9,298 nucleotides of DNA from JABCPE02 sp963519075 (GTDB lineage Bacteria; Bacteroidota; Bacteroidia; Flavobacteriales; Weeksellaceae). The position numbers and the translations under genes were made by a program. Of the stretch, positions 1-5,888 are shown one piece after another (positions within the stretch are counted from its first letter, which is position 1; every line of letters starts with the position of its first letter). The stretch covers positions 1 through 9,298 of the forward strand of contig CAUQMH010000061.1 in NCBI GenBank assembly GCA_963519075.1, in the 5' to 3' direction. The notes beneath the pieces were generated by a model. The model saw only the letters and a list, made by a program, of their open reading frames with translations, made no database searches and was not told where the DNA came from.

Positions 1-851
1 ACGCTCCAATGGCAGGTGCTGCTATCGGTGAGTATTTTAGAGATACAGGGCGCCCAGCATTGATTGTTTATGATGATTTATCTAAACAAGCGGTAGCATA
101 TAGAGAGTTATCACTTCTATTAAGAAGACCACCAGGGCGTGAGGCTTATCCTGGGGATGTATTCTACCTTCACTCAAGATTGCTAGAAAGAGCAGCGAAA
201 ATCATTAAAGATGATACTATCGCATCTCAAATGAATGACCTTCCTGAAACATTGAAACCTATGGTAAAAGGTGGTGGTTCATTGACAGCGCTTCCTATCA
301 TCGAGACTCAGGCAGGGGATGTATCTGCATATATTCCTACCAATGTGATTTCCATTACAGATGGACAGATTTTCTTGGAGTCTGATTTATTCAACTCAGG
401 GGTAAGACCAGCGATTAATGTGGGTATCTCTGTATCAAGGGTAGGGGGTAATGCTCAGATTAAATCAATGAAGAAAGTTTCAGGAACATTGAAACTTGAC
501 CAAGCTCAATATAAAGAATTAGAAGCGTTTGCTAAATTTGGTTCTGACCTAGATGCTGCTACTTTGGCGGTAATTTCTAAGGGAGAAAAGAATGTGGAAA
601 TTCTAAAACAGCCAGTAAACTCACCGCTTCCAGTGGAAGACCAAGTAGCGATGATTTATGCTGGAACAGAAAACTTGTTAAAAGACATTCCTGTAGCAAA
701 AGTGAGAACATTCCAAAAAGAGTATGTAGGGTTATTAAAAACTGCACATCCAGAGGTAATGTCTGCACTAAAAGCTGGTAAAATCGATAAAGATTTGACA
801 GATGTATTGAAACAAGTGGCATTAGATTTAGTAGCGAAATACAATAATTAA
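1..851 (+). CDS. atpA: F1Fo ATP synthase subunit alpha, C-terminal part (5' truncated)
   Basis: This is the alpha subunit of the F1 catalytic head of ATP synthase, a cytoplasmic-face peripheral complex that makes ATP from the proton gradient. The gene enters from the left: the reading frame is open from base 3 and the first ATG (base 9) is internal, so roughly the first 40 percent, including the P-loop, is missing. Visible family signatures are IIYDDLSK-like (IVYDDLSKQAVAYRELS), LLLRRPPGREAYPGDVFYLH, SLTALPIIETQAGDVSAYIP and ISVSRVGG. The Arg of ISVSRVGG (bases 438-440) corresponds to the arginine finger that alpha contributes to the catalytic site on beta. Between RLLERAA and GSLTALP the protein is several residues longer than E. 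coli alpha; from memory that is usual in Bacteroidota. The TAA stop is followed by 54 bases and then atpG. Identity is certain from sequence; the missing start is a window-edge effect. Confidence 0.97.
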   Translation, partial: APMAGAAIGEYFRDTGRPALIVYDDLSKQAVAYRELSLLLRRPPGREAYPGDVFYLHSRLLERAAKIIKDDTIASQMNDLPETLKPMVKGGGSLTALPIIETQAGDVSAYIPTNVISITDGQIFLESDLFNSGVRPAINVGISVSRVGGNAQIKSMKKVSGTLKLDQAQYKELEAFAKFGSDLDAATLAVISKGEKNVEILKQPVNSPLPVEDQVAMIYAGTENLLKDIPVAKVRTFQKEYVGLLKTAHPEVMSALKAGKIDKDLTDVLKQVALDLVAKYNN

Positions 852-865
852 AATATAAACCAATT

Positions 866-885
866 TGTTCTAAATTTTTGGAACA
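866..885 (+). other. Small hairpin between atpA and atpG
   Basis: TGTTCTAAA (866-874) pairs with TTTGGAACA (877-885) with one G-T wobble; in practice the loop would open to 4-6 bases. It is followed by A-rich sequence, not a T run, so it does not look like a terminator. It could affect mRNA stability or the relative translation of alpha (three per complex) and gamma (one per complex). That role is inference only. Confidence 0.35.
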
Positions 886-905
886 TAAAAAAGTAAGTTT
901 ATCAG

Positions 906-1766
906 ATGGCGAATTTAAAGGAGATTAGAGGCAGAATAACATCTATATCATCTACGATGCAGATTACGAGTGCGATGAAGATGGTTTCGGCAGCGAAACT
1001 AAAAAAAGCACAAGATGCCATTACGATGCTTAGACCTTATTCTGAAAAACTTCAGGAACTTATTCAAAAAGTGAGTACAGGTTCTGAAGGAAGTTTGTCA
1101 GAGTATGCTCAGAAAAGAGAAGTAAAAAAAATACTTTATATCGCTATTTCTTCTAATAGAGGTTTGGCAGGTGCTTTTAACTCATCAGTGATTAAAGAGC
1201 TGAATGCTAATTATAAACAAAAAGAAGATGTAGAAATAGAGGTTCTTACAATAGGGAAAAAGGTTTTTGATGCAGTAAGAAGAGTGAGAACAGTATATGA
1301 TAACCAAAGTTCTATTTATGATAGTGTAAGTTTTGAGGCTGTTTCTAAACTGACTAGTGCTGTGATGAAAGACTTCAGCGAAGGAATTTTTGATGAAGTA
1401 TATTTGGTTTATAATAAATTTATCAATGCAGCAACGCAGCAGGTAAGAACTGAACAGTTGTTACCGATTACGATGCCAGAACAAGCTGAAGAGGATGCAG
1501 AATCAGACTACATCTTTGAACCTGATAAGCAGACAATATTGGAAACATTGATTCCTAAGTCTATAAAAACGCAGGTTTATAAGGCGTTATTAGATTCTAT
1601 AGCATCTGAGCATGGAGCAAGGATGACAGCGATGCATAAAGCGACAGACAACGCTAATGCTCTGAAAAATGAACTCGTTATCTTCTATAATAAGGCTCGT
1701 CAGGCAGCGATTACTAATGAAATATTGGAAATCGTTTCTGGTGCAGAAGCATTGAAAAAAGGATAA
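906..1766 (+). CDS. atpG: F1Fo ATP synthase subunit gamma
   Basis: Gamma is the central rotor stalk of F1; its N- and C-terminal helices form the coiled coil that turns inside the alpha3-beta3 ring and couples Fo rotation to catalysis. The 286-residue length is normal for the family. The N-terminus is the conserved helix (MANLKEIRGRITSISSTMQI, then TSAMKMVSAAKLKKA, residues 1-35). The C-terminus has the matching conserved helix with TDNANALKNEL and RQAAITNEILEIVSGAEAL (about residues 247-283). The middle is the more variable Rossmann-like domain. The ATG at 906 fits the family N-terminus exactly; upstream is an A-rich leader without a clear Shine-Dalgarno, as usual in Bacteroidota. It is co-directional with atpA 54 bases away, so one operon, and a terminator directly follows. 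No beta or epsilon gene comes next, which agrees with the split ATP synthase loci known in this phylum. Confidence 0.97.
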   Translation: MANLKEIRGRITSISSTMQITSAMKMVSAAKLKKAQDAITMLRPYSEKLQELIQKVSTGSEGSLSEYAQKREVKKILYIAISSNRGLAGAFNSSVIKELNANYKQKEDVEIEVLTIGKKVFDAVRRVRTVYDNQSSIYDSVSFEAVSKLTSAVMKDFSEGIFDEVYLVYNKFINAATQQVRTEQLLPITMPEQAEEDAESDYIFEPDKQTILETLIPKSIKTQVYKALLDSIASEHGARMTAMHKATDNANALKNELVIFYNKARQAAITNEILEIVSGAEALKKG

Positions 1767-1797
1767 GATTATATCATAATATAAGGTTTTAAAGTTG

Positions 1798-1832
1798 AAA
1801 ATGAGTATCAGTTTTTATGATACTCATTTTTT
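1798..1832 (+). terminator. Intrinsic terminator of the ATP synthase operon
   Basis: ATGAGTATCA (1801-1810) and TGATACTCAT (1818-1827) form a perfect 10-bp stem around the 7-base loop GTTTTTA. The AAA before it (1798-1800) can extend the pairing into the T run at 1827-1832. The stem lies 31 bases after the atpG stop. It separates the atp operon from the nrdB promoter region. Confidence 0.85.
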
Positions 1833-1839
1833 ATGCACA
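1831..1839 (+). promoter_or_regulatory. DnaA-box match TTATGCACA upstream of nrdB
   Basis: TTATGCACA fits the relaxed DnaA-box consensus TTATNCACA exactly. It overlaps the end of the atpG terminator T run and the first bases of the 14-base palindrome. A second, weaker match lies at 1963-1971 in opposite orientation (TGTGGAAAA, reverse complement TTTTCCACA, one mismatch to TTATCCACA). In E. coli nrdAB is known to be controlled by DnaA boxes in its promoter. Whether that applies here is inference, and the distance from the predicted promoter (about 170 bases) is long. Confidence 0.35.
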
Positions 1840-1850
1840 ATCATGATTGT
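1837..1850. promoter_or_regulatory. Perfect 14-base palindrome, candidate operator
   Basis: ACAATCATGATTGT is identical to its own reverse complement, with no spacer, as expected for a site bound by a dimeric helix-turn-helix regulator. It lies just after the atpG terminator and about 160 bases before the predicted nrdB promoter box. It does not match the NrdR box consensus (paired 16-base sites with central TATA), and only one copy is present. Function unknown. Confidence 0.35.
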
Positions 1851-1899
1851 TTAATTCTATTTTGTTTATTCGTCGTGTGTTTTTTAGTATTGTTTAATT
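1846..1899 (+). repeat. Direct repeat ATTGTTTAATT (two copies) plus degenerate copies
   Basis: ATTGTTTAATT occurs at 1846-1856 and again at 1889-1899. Shorter relatives TGTTTATT occur at 1863-1870 and 1936-1943, giving four TGTTTA(A)TT-like motifs in under 100 bases. The second full copy is also the left arm of an inverted repeat, TTAATT-GTA-AATTAA (1894-1908). In such AT-rich DNA part of this may be chance. The rest of the 1767-2046 gap shows no open reading frame or structured RNA that I recognise. Confidence 0.3.
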
Positions 1900-2010
1900 G
1901 TAAATTAAGGCAAAATGATATTAGATTTTATAAACTGTTTATTTATAGTGTATTAGAATGAGTGTGGAAAACTTTCATAAGAGATGATTTTTATAGAGAG
2001 TATTTATTTC

Positions 2011-2018
2011 TACTTTTG
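2011..2018 (+). promoter_or_regulatory. Predicted Bacteroidota -7 box of the nrdB operon promoter
   Basis: TACTTTTG is an exact match to the Bacteroidota primary sigma -7 consensus TAnnTTTG, 28 bases before the nrdB ATG. The -33 region, about 19 bases upstream (near 1987-1992), is T-rich but lacks a clean TTTG. Transcription would begin around 2024-2026, leaving a leader of some 20 bases that is A-rich (GAAAAAAGT) before the start codon. Confidence 0.6.
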
Positions 2019-2046
2019 CAAATGCTAATCTGAAAAAAGTATCATC

Positions 2047-3006
2047 ATGGGAATATTTGATAAAAGAGAAAACTACAAGCCGTTTGAATATCCAGAAATC
2101 ATGCAGTTTGTGGATTCCATGAATAAGTCCTTCTGGGTGCATTCTGAGGTGGAATTTACGGCTGATATTCAGGATTTCAAGGCGAATTTGAGTCCAATAG
2201 AAAAAGAAGCTGTAAAGAGAGCTTTGCTGGGAATAGCACAGGTGGAGGTTTCAGTGAAGACTTTTTGGGGAGACCTTTATGACCTTTTCCCGAAGCCCGA
2301 ATTTAATGGACTTGGGGCTACTTTTGCGGAATGCGAGTTCCGCCACTCAGAGGCGTATTCTAGACTATTGGAAGTGTTAGGATACAATAATGAGTTTGAA
2401 AACTTACTAGAAGTTCCTATTTTCAAGGAGAGAAATCAAGTTTTGAAGGAGTATCTTTCTAAGAATAAAGAAAACGCTTTGGAGAGAATTTTGTTTTTTA
2501 CTTTGATTATAGAAAACGCTTCGTTATTCAGTCAATTTGCGACTATTTTGTCATTTACTCGTTTTAAGGGATACATGAAAAATGTAGCAAACATCATCGC
2601 TTGGACATCCGTTGATGAGCAGACGCATGCCAATGCTGGAATTTTTATTATCAAAAAGATTTTTGAGGAAAATCCAGACATGAAGGAAAGAGGAATGAAG
2701 GAGATAGAAGGCTTTATGAAAAACTATATAGAACTGGAAGACAAGATGTTAGATTGGATTTTTGAAAATGGAGAACTTGACTTTTTCAGCAAAAAAGACT
2801 TGGCTAACTATATGAGATACAGGCTGGATGATTCTTTGGTACAGCTGGGCTTGGGCAGACCTTTTGGGATAACAGGAGATGAAATAAAGCCGATGCTTTG
2901 GTTTGAAGAAGAAGTTTTCGCGAATGAACTAGATGATTTCTTTGCGAAAAGACCAACAGCCTACACTAAGCACGATAAATCCATCACGGAGGACGATTTA
3001 TTCTAA
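2047..3006 (+). CDS. nrdB: Class I ribonucleotide reductase, beta (radical-generating) subunit, subclass Id-like
   Basis: Cytoplasmic ferritin-fold beta subunit of ribonucleotide reductase; its metal cofactor initiates the radical that NrdA uses to reduce ribonucleotides. At 319 aa it is a compact class I beta with no N-terminal ATP-cone. Proposed metal ligands are E67, E97, H100, E156, E191 and H194, from QVEVSV, ECEFRH, IIENAS and DEQTH. Y104 sits at the radical-tyrosine position, E97+7, as in E. coli E115/Y122. Y306 in the C-terminal tail can serve as the intersubunit relay tyrosine. K71, one helix turn after E67, fits the lysine described as specific to subclass Id in Flavobacterium johnsoniae, where Y104 exists but is not oxidised and a dimanganese cofactor acts directly. 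No nrdI lies nearby. The subclass is an inference from these residues; the RNR beta identity is certain. It is the first gene of a five-gene co-directional cluster ending in nrdA. Confidence 0.95.
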   Translation: MGIFDKRENYKPFEYPEIMQFVDSMNKSFWVHSEVEFTADIQDFKANLSPIEKEAVKRALLGIAQVEVSVKTFWGDLYDLFPKPEFNGLGATFAECEFRHSEAYSRLLEVLGYNNEFENLLEVPIFKERNQVLKEYLSKNKENALERILFFTLIIENASLFSQFATILSFTRFKGYMKNVANIIAWTSVDEQTHANAGIFIIKKIFEENPDMKERGMKEIEGFMKNYIELEDKMLDWIFENGELDFFSKKDLANYMRYRLDDSLVQLGLGRPFGITGDEIKPMLWFEEEVFANELDDFFAKRPTAYTKHDKSITEDDLF

Positions 3007-3029
3007 ACTCTAAAAAACAATAATAAACC

Positions 3030-3278
3030 ATGTATAGTAGAATTCAACAAGAGAAAGAATTGAGCCTAAATGATGACTTCCGTTTGGGTGAGTATATTTA
3101 TATGGGAATGGGATTAGTGGGAGAGCATAGAGTGTGTATTTCAGTGGGTTACAAGGTAGAATATTGTATAAAAAAAGCAAAACAATTTGCGGAAGCAGAC
3201 CCAAATGTGAAATTTACCCATGTCAATAAAGTGAAAGTAGGCGAGCTGGAAGCTTGTGAAAAATTTGAAATAGAATAG
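3030..3278 (+). CDS. Small conserved-looking hypothetical protein, 82 aa, nrd operon
   Basis: I do not recognise this family. The 82-residue product has no signal peptide or membrane segment and is probably cytoplasmic. It has a mixed strand/helix pattern: charged N-terminus (1-16), a glycine-containing hydrophobic stretch (GEYIYMGMGLVGEHRV, 20-35), a helix-like KKAKQFAEADP segment (48-58) and an acidic C-terminus. Cysteines at 36, 46 and 76 are not spaced like a zinc finger. The gene starts 23 bases after nrdB and ends 17 bases before the next gene, all on one strand with no terminator between, so it is very likely co-transcribed with nrdB and nrdA. The frame covers nearly the whole gap and the codon style matches its neighbours, which supports a real gene. 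The opposite-strand frame here is a shadow. An RNR-related role is suggested by position only. Confidence 0.7.
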   Translation: MYSRIQQEKELSLNDDFRLGEYIYMGMGLVGEHRVCISVGYKVEYCIKKAKQFAEADPNVKFTHVNKVKVGELEACEKFEIE

Positions 3279-3295
3279 AATTTTAAAAAGATATT

Positions 3296-3655
3296 ATGGG
3301 ACATTTTGTAGAAAATAAAGTAGGAGCACAAAAACAAATTCTATGTGTATTTGCAAATATATCTAAGGAAGAACTGCACGAAAAGATTAAGCAAAGAATG
3401 GCAGACGCAGGCTACAAAGCGCTTTCTGAAAGTATTGGAAATACAGTCTACGAAAAAGGAAATAGAACGATGAGACTTTTATTTGGGATATTTGTTGATT
3501 ACTTTAAATGTTCTATCCATATCAGCGAAAATGAAAATAATCAAGTAGAAGTATTTGTAAAAAAAGAAACTACGGGATTTTCGGGAGGAATTATCGGAAT
3601 GACTCAGGTAGATGATAAACTGAAATCAGTATATAAGCTCTTAGAAACTTTGTAA
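3296..3655 (+). CDS. Hypothetical protein, 119 aa, nrd operon
   Basis: I do not recognise this family. The 119-residue product looks like a small soluble alpha/beta protein. An amphipathic helix with EELHEKIKQRMADAGYKAL (25-43) is followed by strand-like segments NTVYEKG (49-55), MRLLFGIFVDYFKCSIHISE (59-78) and QVEVFVKKE (83-91). A glycine-rich turn GFSGGIIG (94-101) precedes a final helix DDKLKSVYKLLETL. The hydrophobic stretch LLFGIFVDYF is too short and interrupted to be a convincing membrane span. C17 and C72 are the only cysteines. The gene lies 17 bases after the 82-aa gene and 10 bases before the acetyltransferase gene, inside the nrdB-nrdA operon. Its ATG at 3296 follows an A-rich leader (TTTTAAAAAGATATT). 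The order helix-strands-helix suggests a lipid- or protein-binding small domain, but I cannot assign a function. Confidence 0.7.
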   Translation: MGHFVENKVGAQKQILCVFANISKEELHEKIKQRMADAGYKALSESIGNTVYEKGNRTMRLLFGIFVDYFKCSIHISENENNQVEVFVKKETTGFSGGIIGMTQVDDKLKSVYKLLETL

Positions 3656-3665
3656 TTCGTTTCTG

Positions 3666-4163
3666 ATGGAGTTTAGAAAAGCGGAACAGGCGGATTTTGA
3701 GCAGATTTGGGAGATAATTTCTTTTGCAAAGGAAACTCGTAAAAACGAAGGCAGCACCCAGTGGCAGGATGGCTATCCAAATGAAGAAACAATACAAAAT
3801 GATATTCAGAAAGGATATGGTTTTGTTTTTGAGGAAGAGGGCGCTGTGAATCTTTATGCTGCGATTATTTTTGACAAAGAACCAGCTTACGAAGAGCTAA
3901 AAAACTGGGAAGGGCAGGGAGATTATCTCACGCTCCATAGAATAGCAGTTTCCAAAGAAGCAAAAGGAAAAGGTTTGGGACAAAAAATCCTGAAGGAAGC
4001 CGAAAAATTAGCAAAAGAAAAGGGAATAGAGAGTATCCGTATAGATACTAATTTTGACAATATTCCGATGCTGAAAATTATAGAAAAAGAAAGCTATAAA
4101 TACCGAGGAGAAGTGTATTTCCGAGGCAGCGCTAGAAAAGCATTTGAGAAAATTTTAAAATAA
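3666..4163 (+). CDS. GNAT-family N-acetyltransferase
   Basis: Predicted cytoplasmic acetyltransferase that moves an acetyl group from acetyl-CoA to an amine; the substrate is not evident. The 165-residue length is typical of a single GNAT domain. The N-terminus MEFRKAEQADFEQIWEII (1-18) is the usual strand 1/helix 1. Motif A with the acetyl-CoA pyrophosphate loop is HRIAVSKEAKGKGLGQKILK (91-110); Lys replaces the usual Gln/Arg at the start of the QxxGxG-type loop, a tolerated change. IRIDTNFDNIPMLKIIEK (124-141) then YKYRGEVYF resembles motif B of the 'DTHPDNxxMxxxxEKxGF' type, with SY in place of the usual GF. The ATG at 3666 is 10 bases after the previous stop and nrdA starts 29 bases after this gene, so it is co-transcribed with the reductase. 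The setting hints at protein or small-molecule acetylation linked to nucleotide metabolism, but GNAT genes often sit in unrelated operons. Confidence 0.9.
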   Translation: MEFRKAEQADFEQIWEIISFAKETRKNEGSTQWQDGYPNEETIQNDIQKGYGFVFEEEGAVNLYAAIIFDKEPAYEELKNWEGQGDYLTLHRIAVSKEAKGKGLGQKILKEAEKLAKEKGIESIRIDTNFDNIPMLKIIEKESYKYRGEVYFRGSARKAFEKILK

Positions 4164-4192
4164 AACTATATTTATATAACAGAGAAAAAGTG

Positions 4193-5848
4193 ATGGAAGA
4201 AAAGACAAACATTTGGTGGTTCAATGAAGAATCAGAACAAATGCTTAACAGAGGATATTTACTAAAAGGCGAAACATTAGAAGGGGCTATAGATAGAATA
4301 ACCGAAGCTGCAGCGAAGAGGCTGTATAAACCAGAATTAAAGGAGGCTTTTAAGGAAATGATTGTTAAAGGATGGATTTCTTTTTCATCTCCTGTATGGG
4401 CAAATATGGGGACGCAGAGAGGGCTTCCTATTTCGTGTTTCAATGTCCATGTGCCAGACAGTATAGAGGGAATTACCCACAAAATGGGAGAAGTCATCAT
4501 GCAGACCAAGATAGGTGGCGGGACTTCTGGGTATTTTGGTGAGCTGAGACACAGAGGAACAGCAGTTACGGATAATGGAAAATCTTCTGGAGCAGTTTCT
4601 TTCATGAAATTATTTGACACCTCAATGGATGTGGTATCACAGGGAGGTGTGAGAAGAGGGGCTTTTGCGGCGTATTTGGATATTGACCATGATGATATAG
4701 AGGAGTTTTTGCAAATCCGAGACATCGGTAACCCTATTCAGAATTTGTTTATGGGTGTCTGCGTGCCAGACTATTGGATGCATGAAATGATAGAGGGCGA
4801 CACGGACAAGAGAAGAGTTTGGGCTAAAGTTTTGGAAAGCCGTCAGCAGAAAGGAATGCCGTATATTTTCTTTACAGATAATGTAAATAGAAATAAACCG
4901 CAAGTTTATAAAGATAAAGGATTGACTATCAATGCTTCTAATCTTTGCTCTGAAATCATGCTGCCTTCTACTGCAGAGGAAAGTTTTATCTGTTGTTTGT
5001 CTTCTATGAATTTGGAGCTTTATGATGAGTGGAAAGATACGAATGCGGTTAAATTAGCCATATATTTCCTTGATGCTGTTTTATCTGAATTTATTGAGAA
5101 AACAGAAGGGAATTATTACCTTTCGGCGGCGAGAAATTTTGCAATTCGCCACCGAGCATTGGGATTAGGAGTTTTGGGGTATCATTCTTATTTACAGCGA
5201 AATATGATTCCTTTTGAAAGCATGGAAGCAAAAATGTTTAACGCAAAAGTGTTTAAACAAATACAAGAGCAGTCATTAGCCGCTTCTAAGGAATTAGCGA
5301 ATATCTACGGCGAGCCAGAATTATTGAAAGGATATGGAGTCAGAAACGCTACTACTATGGCGATAGCACCTACGACATCTAGTTCGGCTATTTTAGGGCA
5401 GACTTCACCAGGGATAGAGCCGTTTGCATCCAATTATTACAAGGCTGGTTTTGCTAAAGGGAATTTCATTAGAAAAAATAAATATTTAGCTAAGTTATTG
5501 GAAGAGAAAGGATTGGATACGGAAGATGTTTGGAGAGATATCATGCTAAACCATGGCTCTGTTCAGCATATGACGCAACTCACTCAAGCTGAAAAAGATG
5601 TGTTTAAGACCTTTAAGGAGATTTCACCTTTAGAAATCGTAACTCAGGCGGCACAGAGACAACAATATATAGACCAAGCCCAGTCATTAAACCTAAATAT
5701 TCCTTCTTCTATGCCGATAAAAGATGTGAATAAAGTGATAATAGACGCTTGGAAATTGGGAGTGAAAACGCTTTATTATCAGCGTTCGCAGTCTGTTTCT
5801 AAGGAATTAGTTATTAATTTTATGAATTGTTCAAGTTGTGAAGCGTAA
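4193..5848 (+). CDS. nrdA: Class I ribonucleotide reductase, alpha (catalytic) subunit without ATP-cone
   Basis: Catalytic cytoplasmic subunit that reduces ribonucleoside diphosphates to deoxyribonucleotides with NrdB. I start at ATG 4193 (551 aa); a GTG just before it (4190) is possible but less likely. At 551 aa it lacks the roughly 90-residue N-terminal ATP-cone and begins directly with the barrel-preceding helices. Active-site residues by comparison with E. coli (numbered from ATG 4193): C82 in ISCFN (C225), N250/C252/E254 in SNLCSE (N437/C439/E441), and C267 in FICCLSS (C462). The LYYQRSQSVSKE segment carries Y528/Y529 (E. coli Y730/Y731) for radical transfer. The tail CSSCEA holds the CxxC pair that re-reduces the active-site disulfide. 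MAIAPTTSSSAI is the conserved phosphate-binding loop. Tandem cysteine C267-C268 is a small oddity. It is last in the nrdB cluster; a terminator follows. Confidence 0.96.
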   Translation: MEEKTNIWWFNEESEQMLNRGYLLKGETLEGAIDRITEAAAKRLYKPELKEAFKEMIVKGWISFSSPVWANMGTQRGLPISCFNVHVPDSIEGITHKMGEVIMQTKIGGGTSGYFGELRHRGTAVTDNGKSSGAVSFMKLFDTSMDVVSQGGVRRGAFAAYLDIDHDDIEEFLQIRDIGNPIQNLFMGVCVPDYWMHEMIEGDTDKRRVWAKVLESRQQKGMPYIFFTDNVNRNKPQVYKDKGLTINASNLCSEIMLPSTAEESFICCLSSMNLELYDEWKDTNAVKLAIYFLDAVLSEFIEKTEGNYYLSAARNFAIRHRALGLGVLGYHSYLQRNMIPFESMEAKMFNAKVFKQIQEQSLAASKELANIYGEPELLKGYGVRNATTMAIAPTTSSSAILGQTSPGIEPFASNYYKAGFAKGNFIRKNKYLAKLLEEKGLDTEDVWRDIMLNHGSVQHMTQLTQAEKDVFKTFKEISPLEIVTQAAQRQQYIDQAQSLNLNIPSSMPIKDVNKVIIDAWKLGVKTLYYQRSQSVSKELVINFMNCSSCEA

Positions 5849-5856
5849 TGATAAAT

Positions 5857-5888
5857 AAAAGTGTAAGCTTATTTTAGCTTACATTTTT
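5857..5888. terminator. Bidirectional intrinsic terminator between nrdA and the WG-repeat gene
   Basis: TGTAAGCT (5862-5869) pairs with AGCTTACA (5876-5883) around the 6-base loop TATTTT. The stem is flanked by AAAA (5857-5860) on the left and TTTTT (5884-5888) on the right, so it has a T tract on both strands. It can end nrdA transcripts and, read the other way, transcripts of the minus-strand gene whose stop codon (5879-5881) lies within the right arm. Confidence 0.8.

Noticed and set aside
1767..2046. NrdR boxes or a riboswitch upstream of nrdB
   Set aside because: I found no paired 16-base NrdR-like sites and no multi-stem conserved RNA core; only a terminator, a palindrome and short repeats.
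3010..3337. 64-aa and 62-aa minus-strand frames over the small nrd-operon genes
   Set aside because: They are opposite better-placed plus-strand genes that tile the gap with tight spacing; no promoter box serves them.
4190..4192. GTG as the nrdA start codon
   Set aside because: An ATG follows directly in frame at 4193, and the protein from there matches the family N-terminus I know; the GTG would add one residue only.
4132..4725. 197-aa open frame on the minus strand over the start of nrdA
   Set aside because: It lies opposite clearly conserved nrdA sequence, has low-complexity composition and no recognisable family.
4193..5848. Intein or frame damage in nrdA
   Set aside because: All catalytic motifs occur in order at normal spacing in one unbroken frame; the short length is due to the missing ATP-cone.
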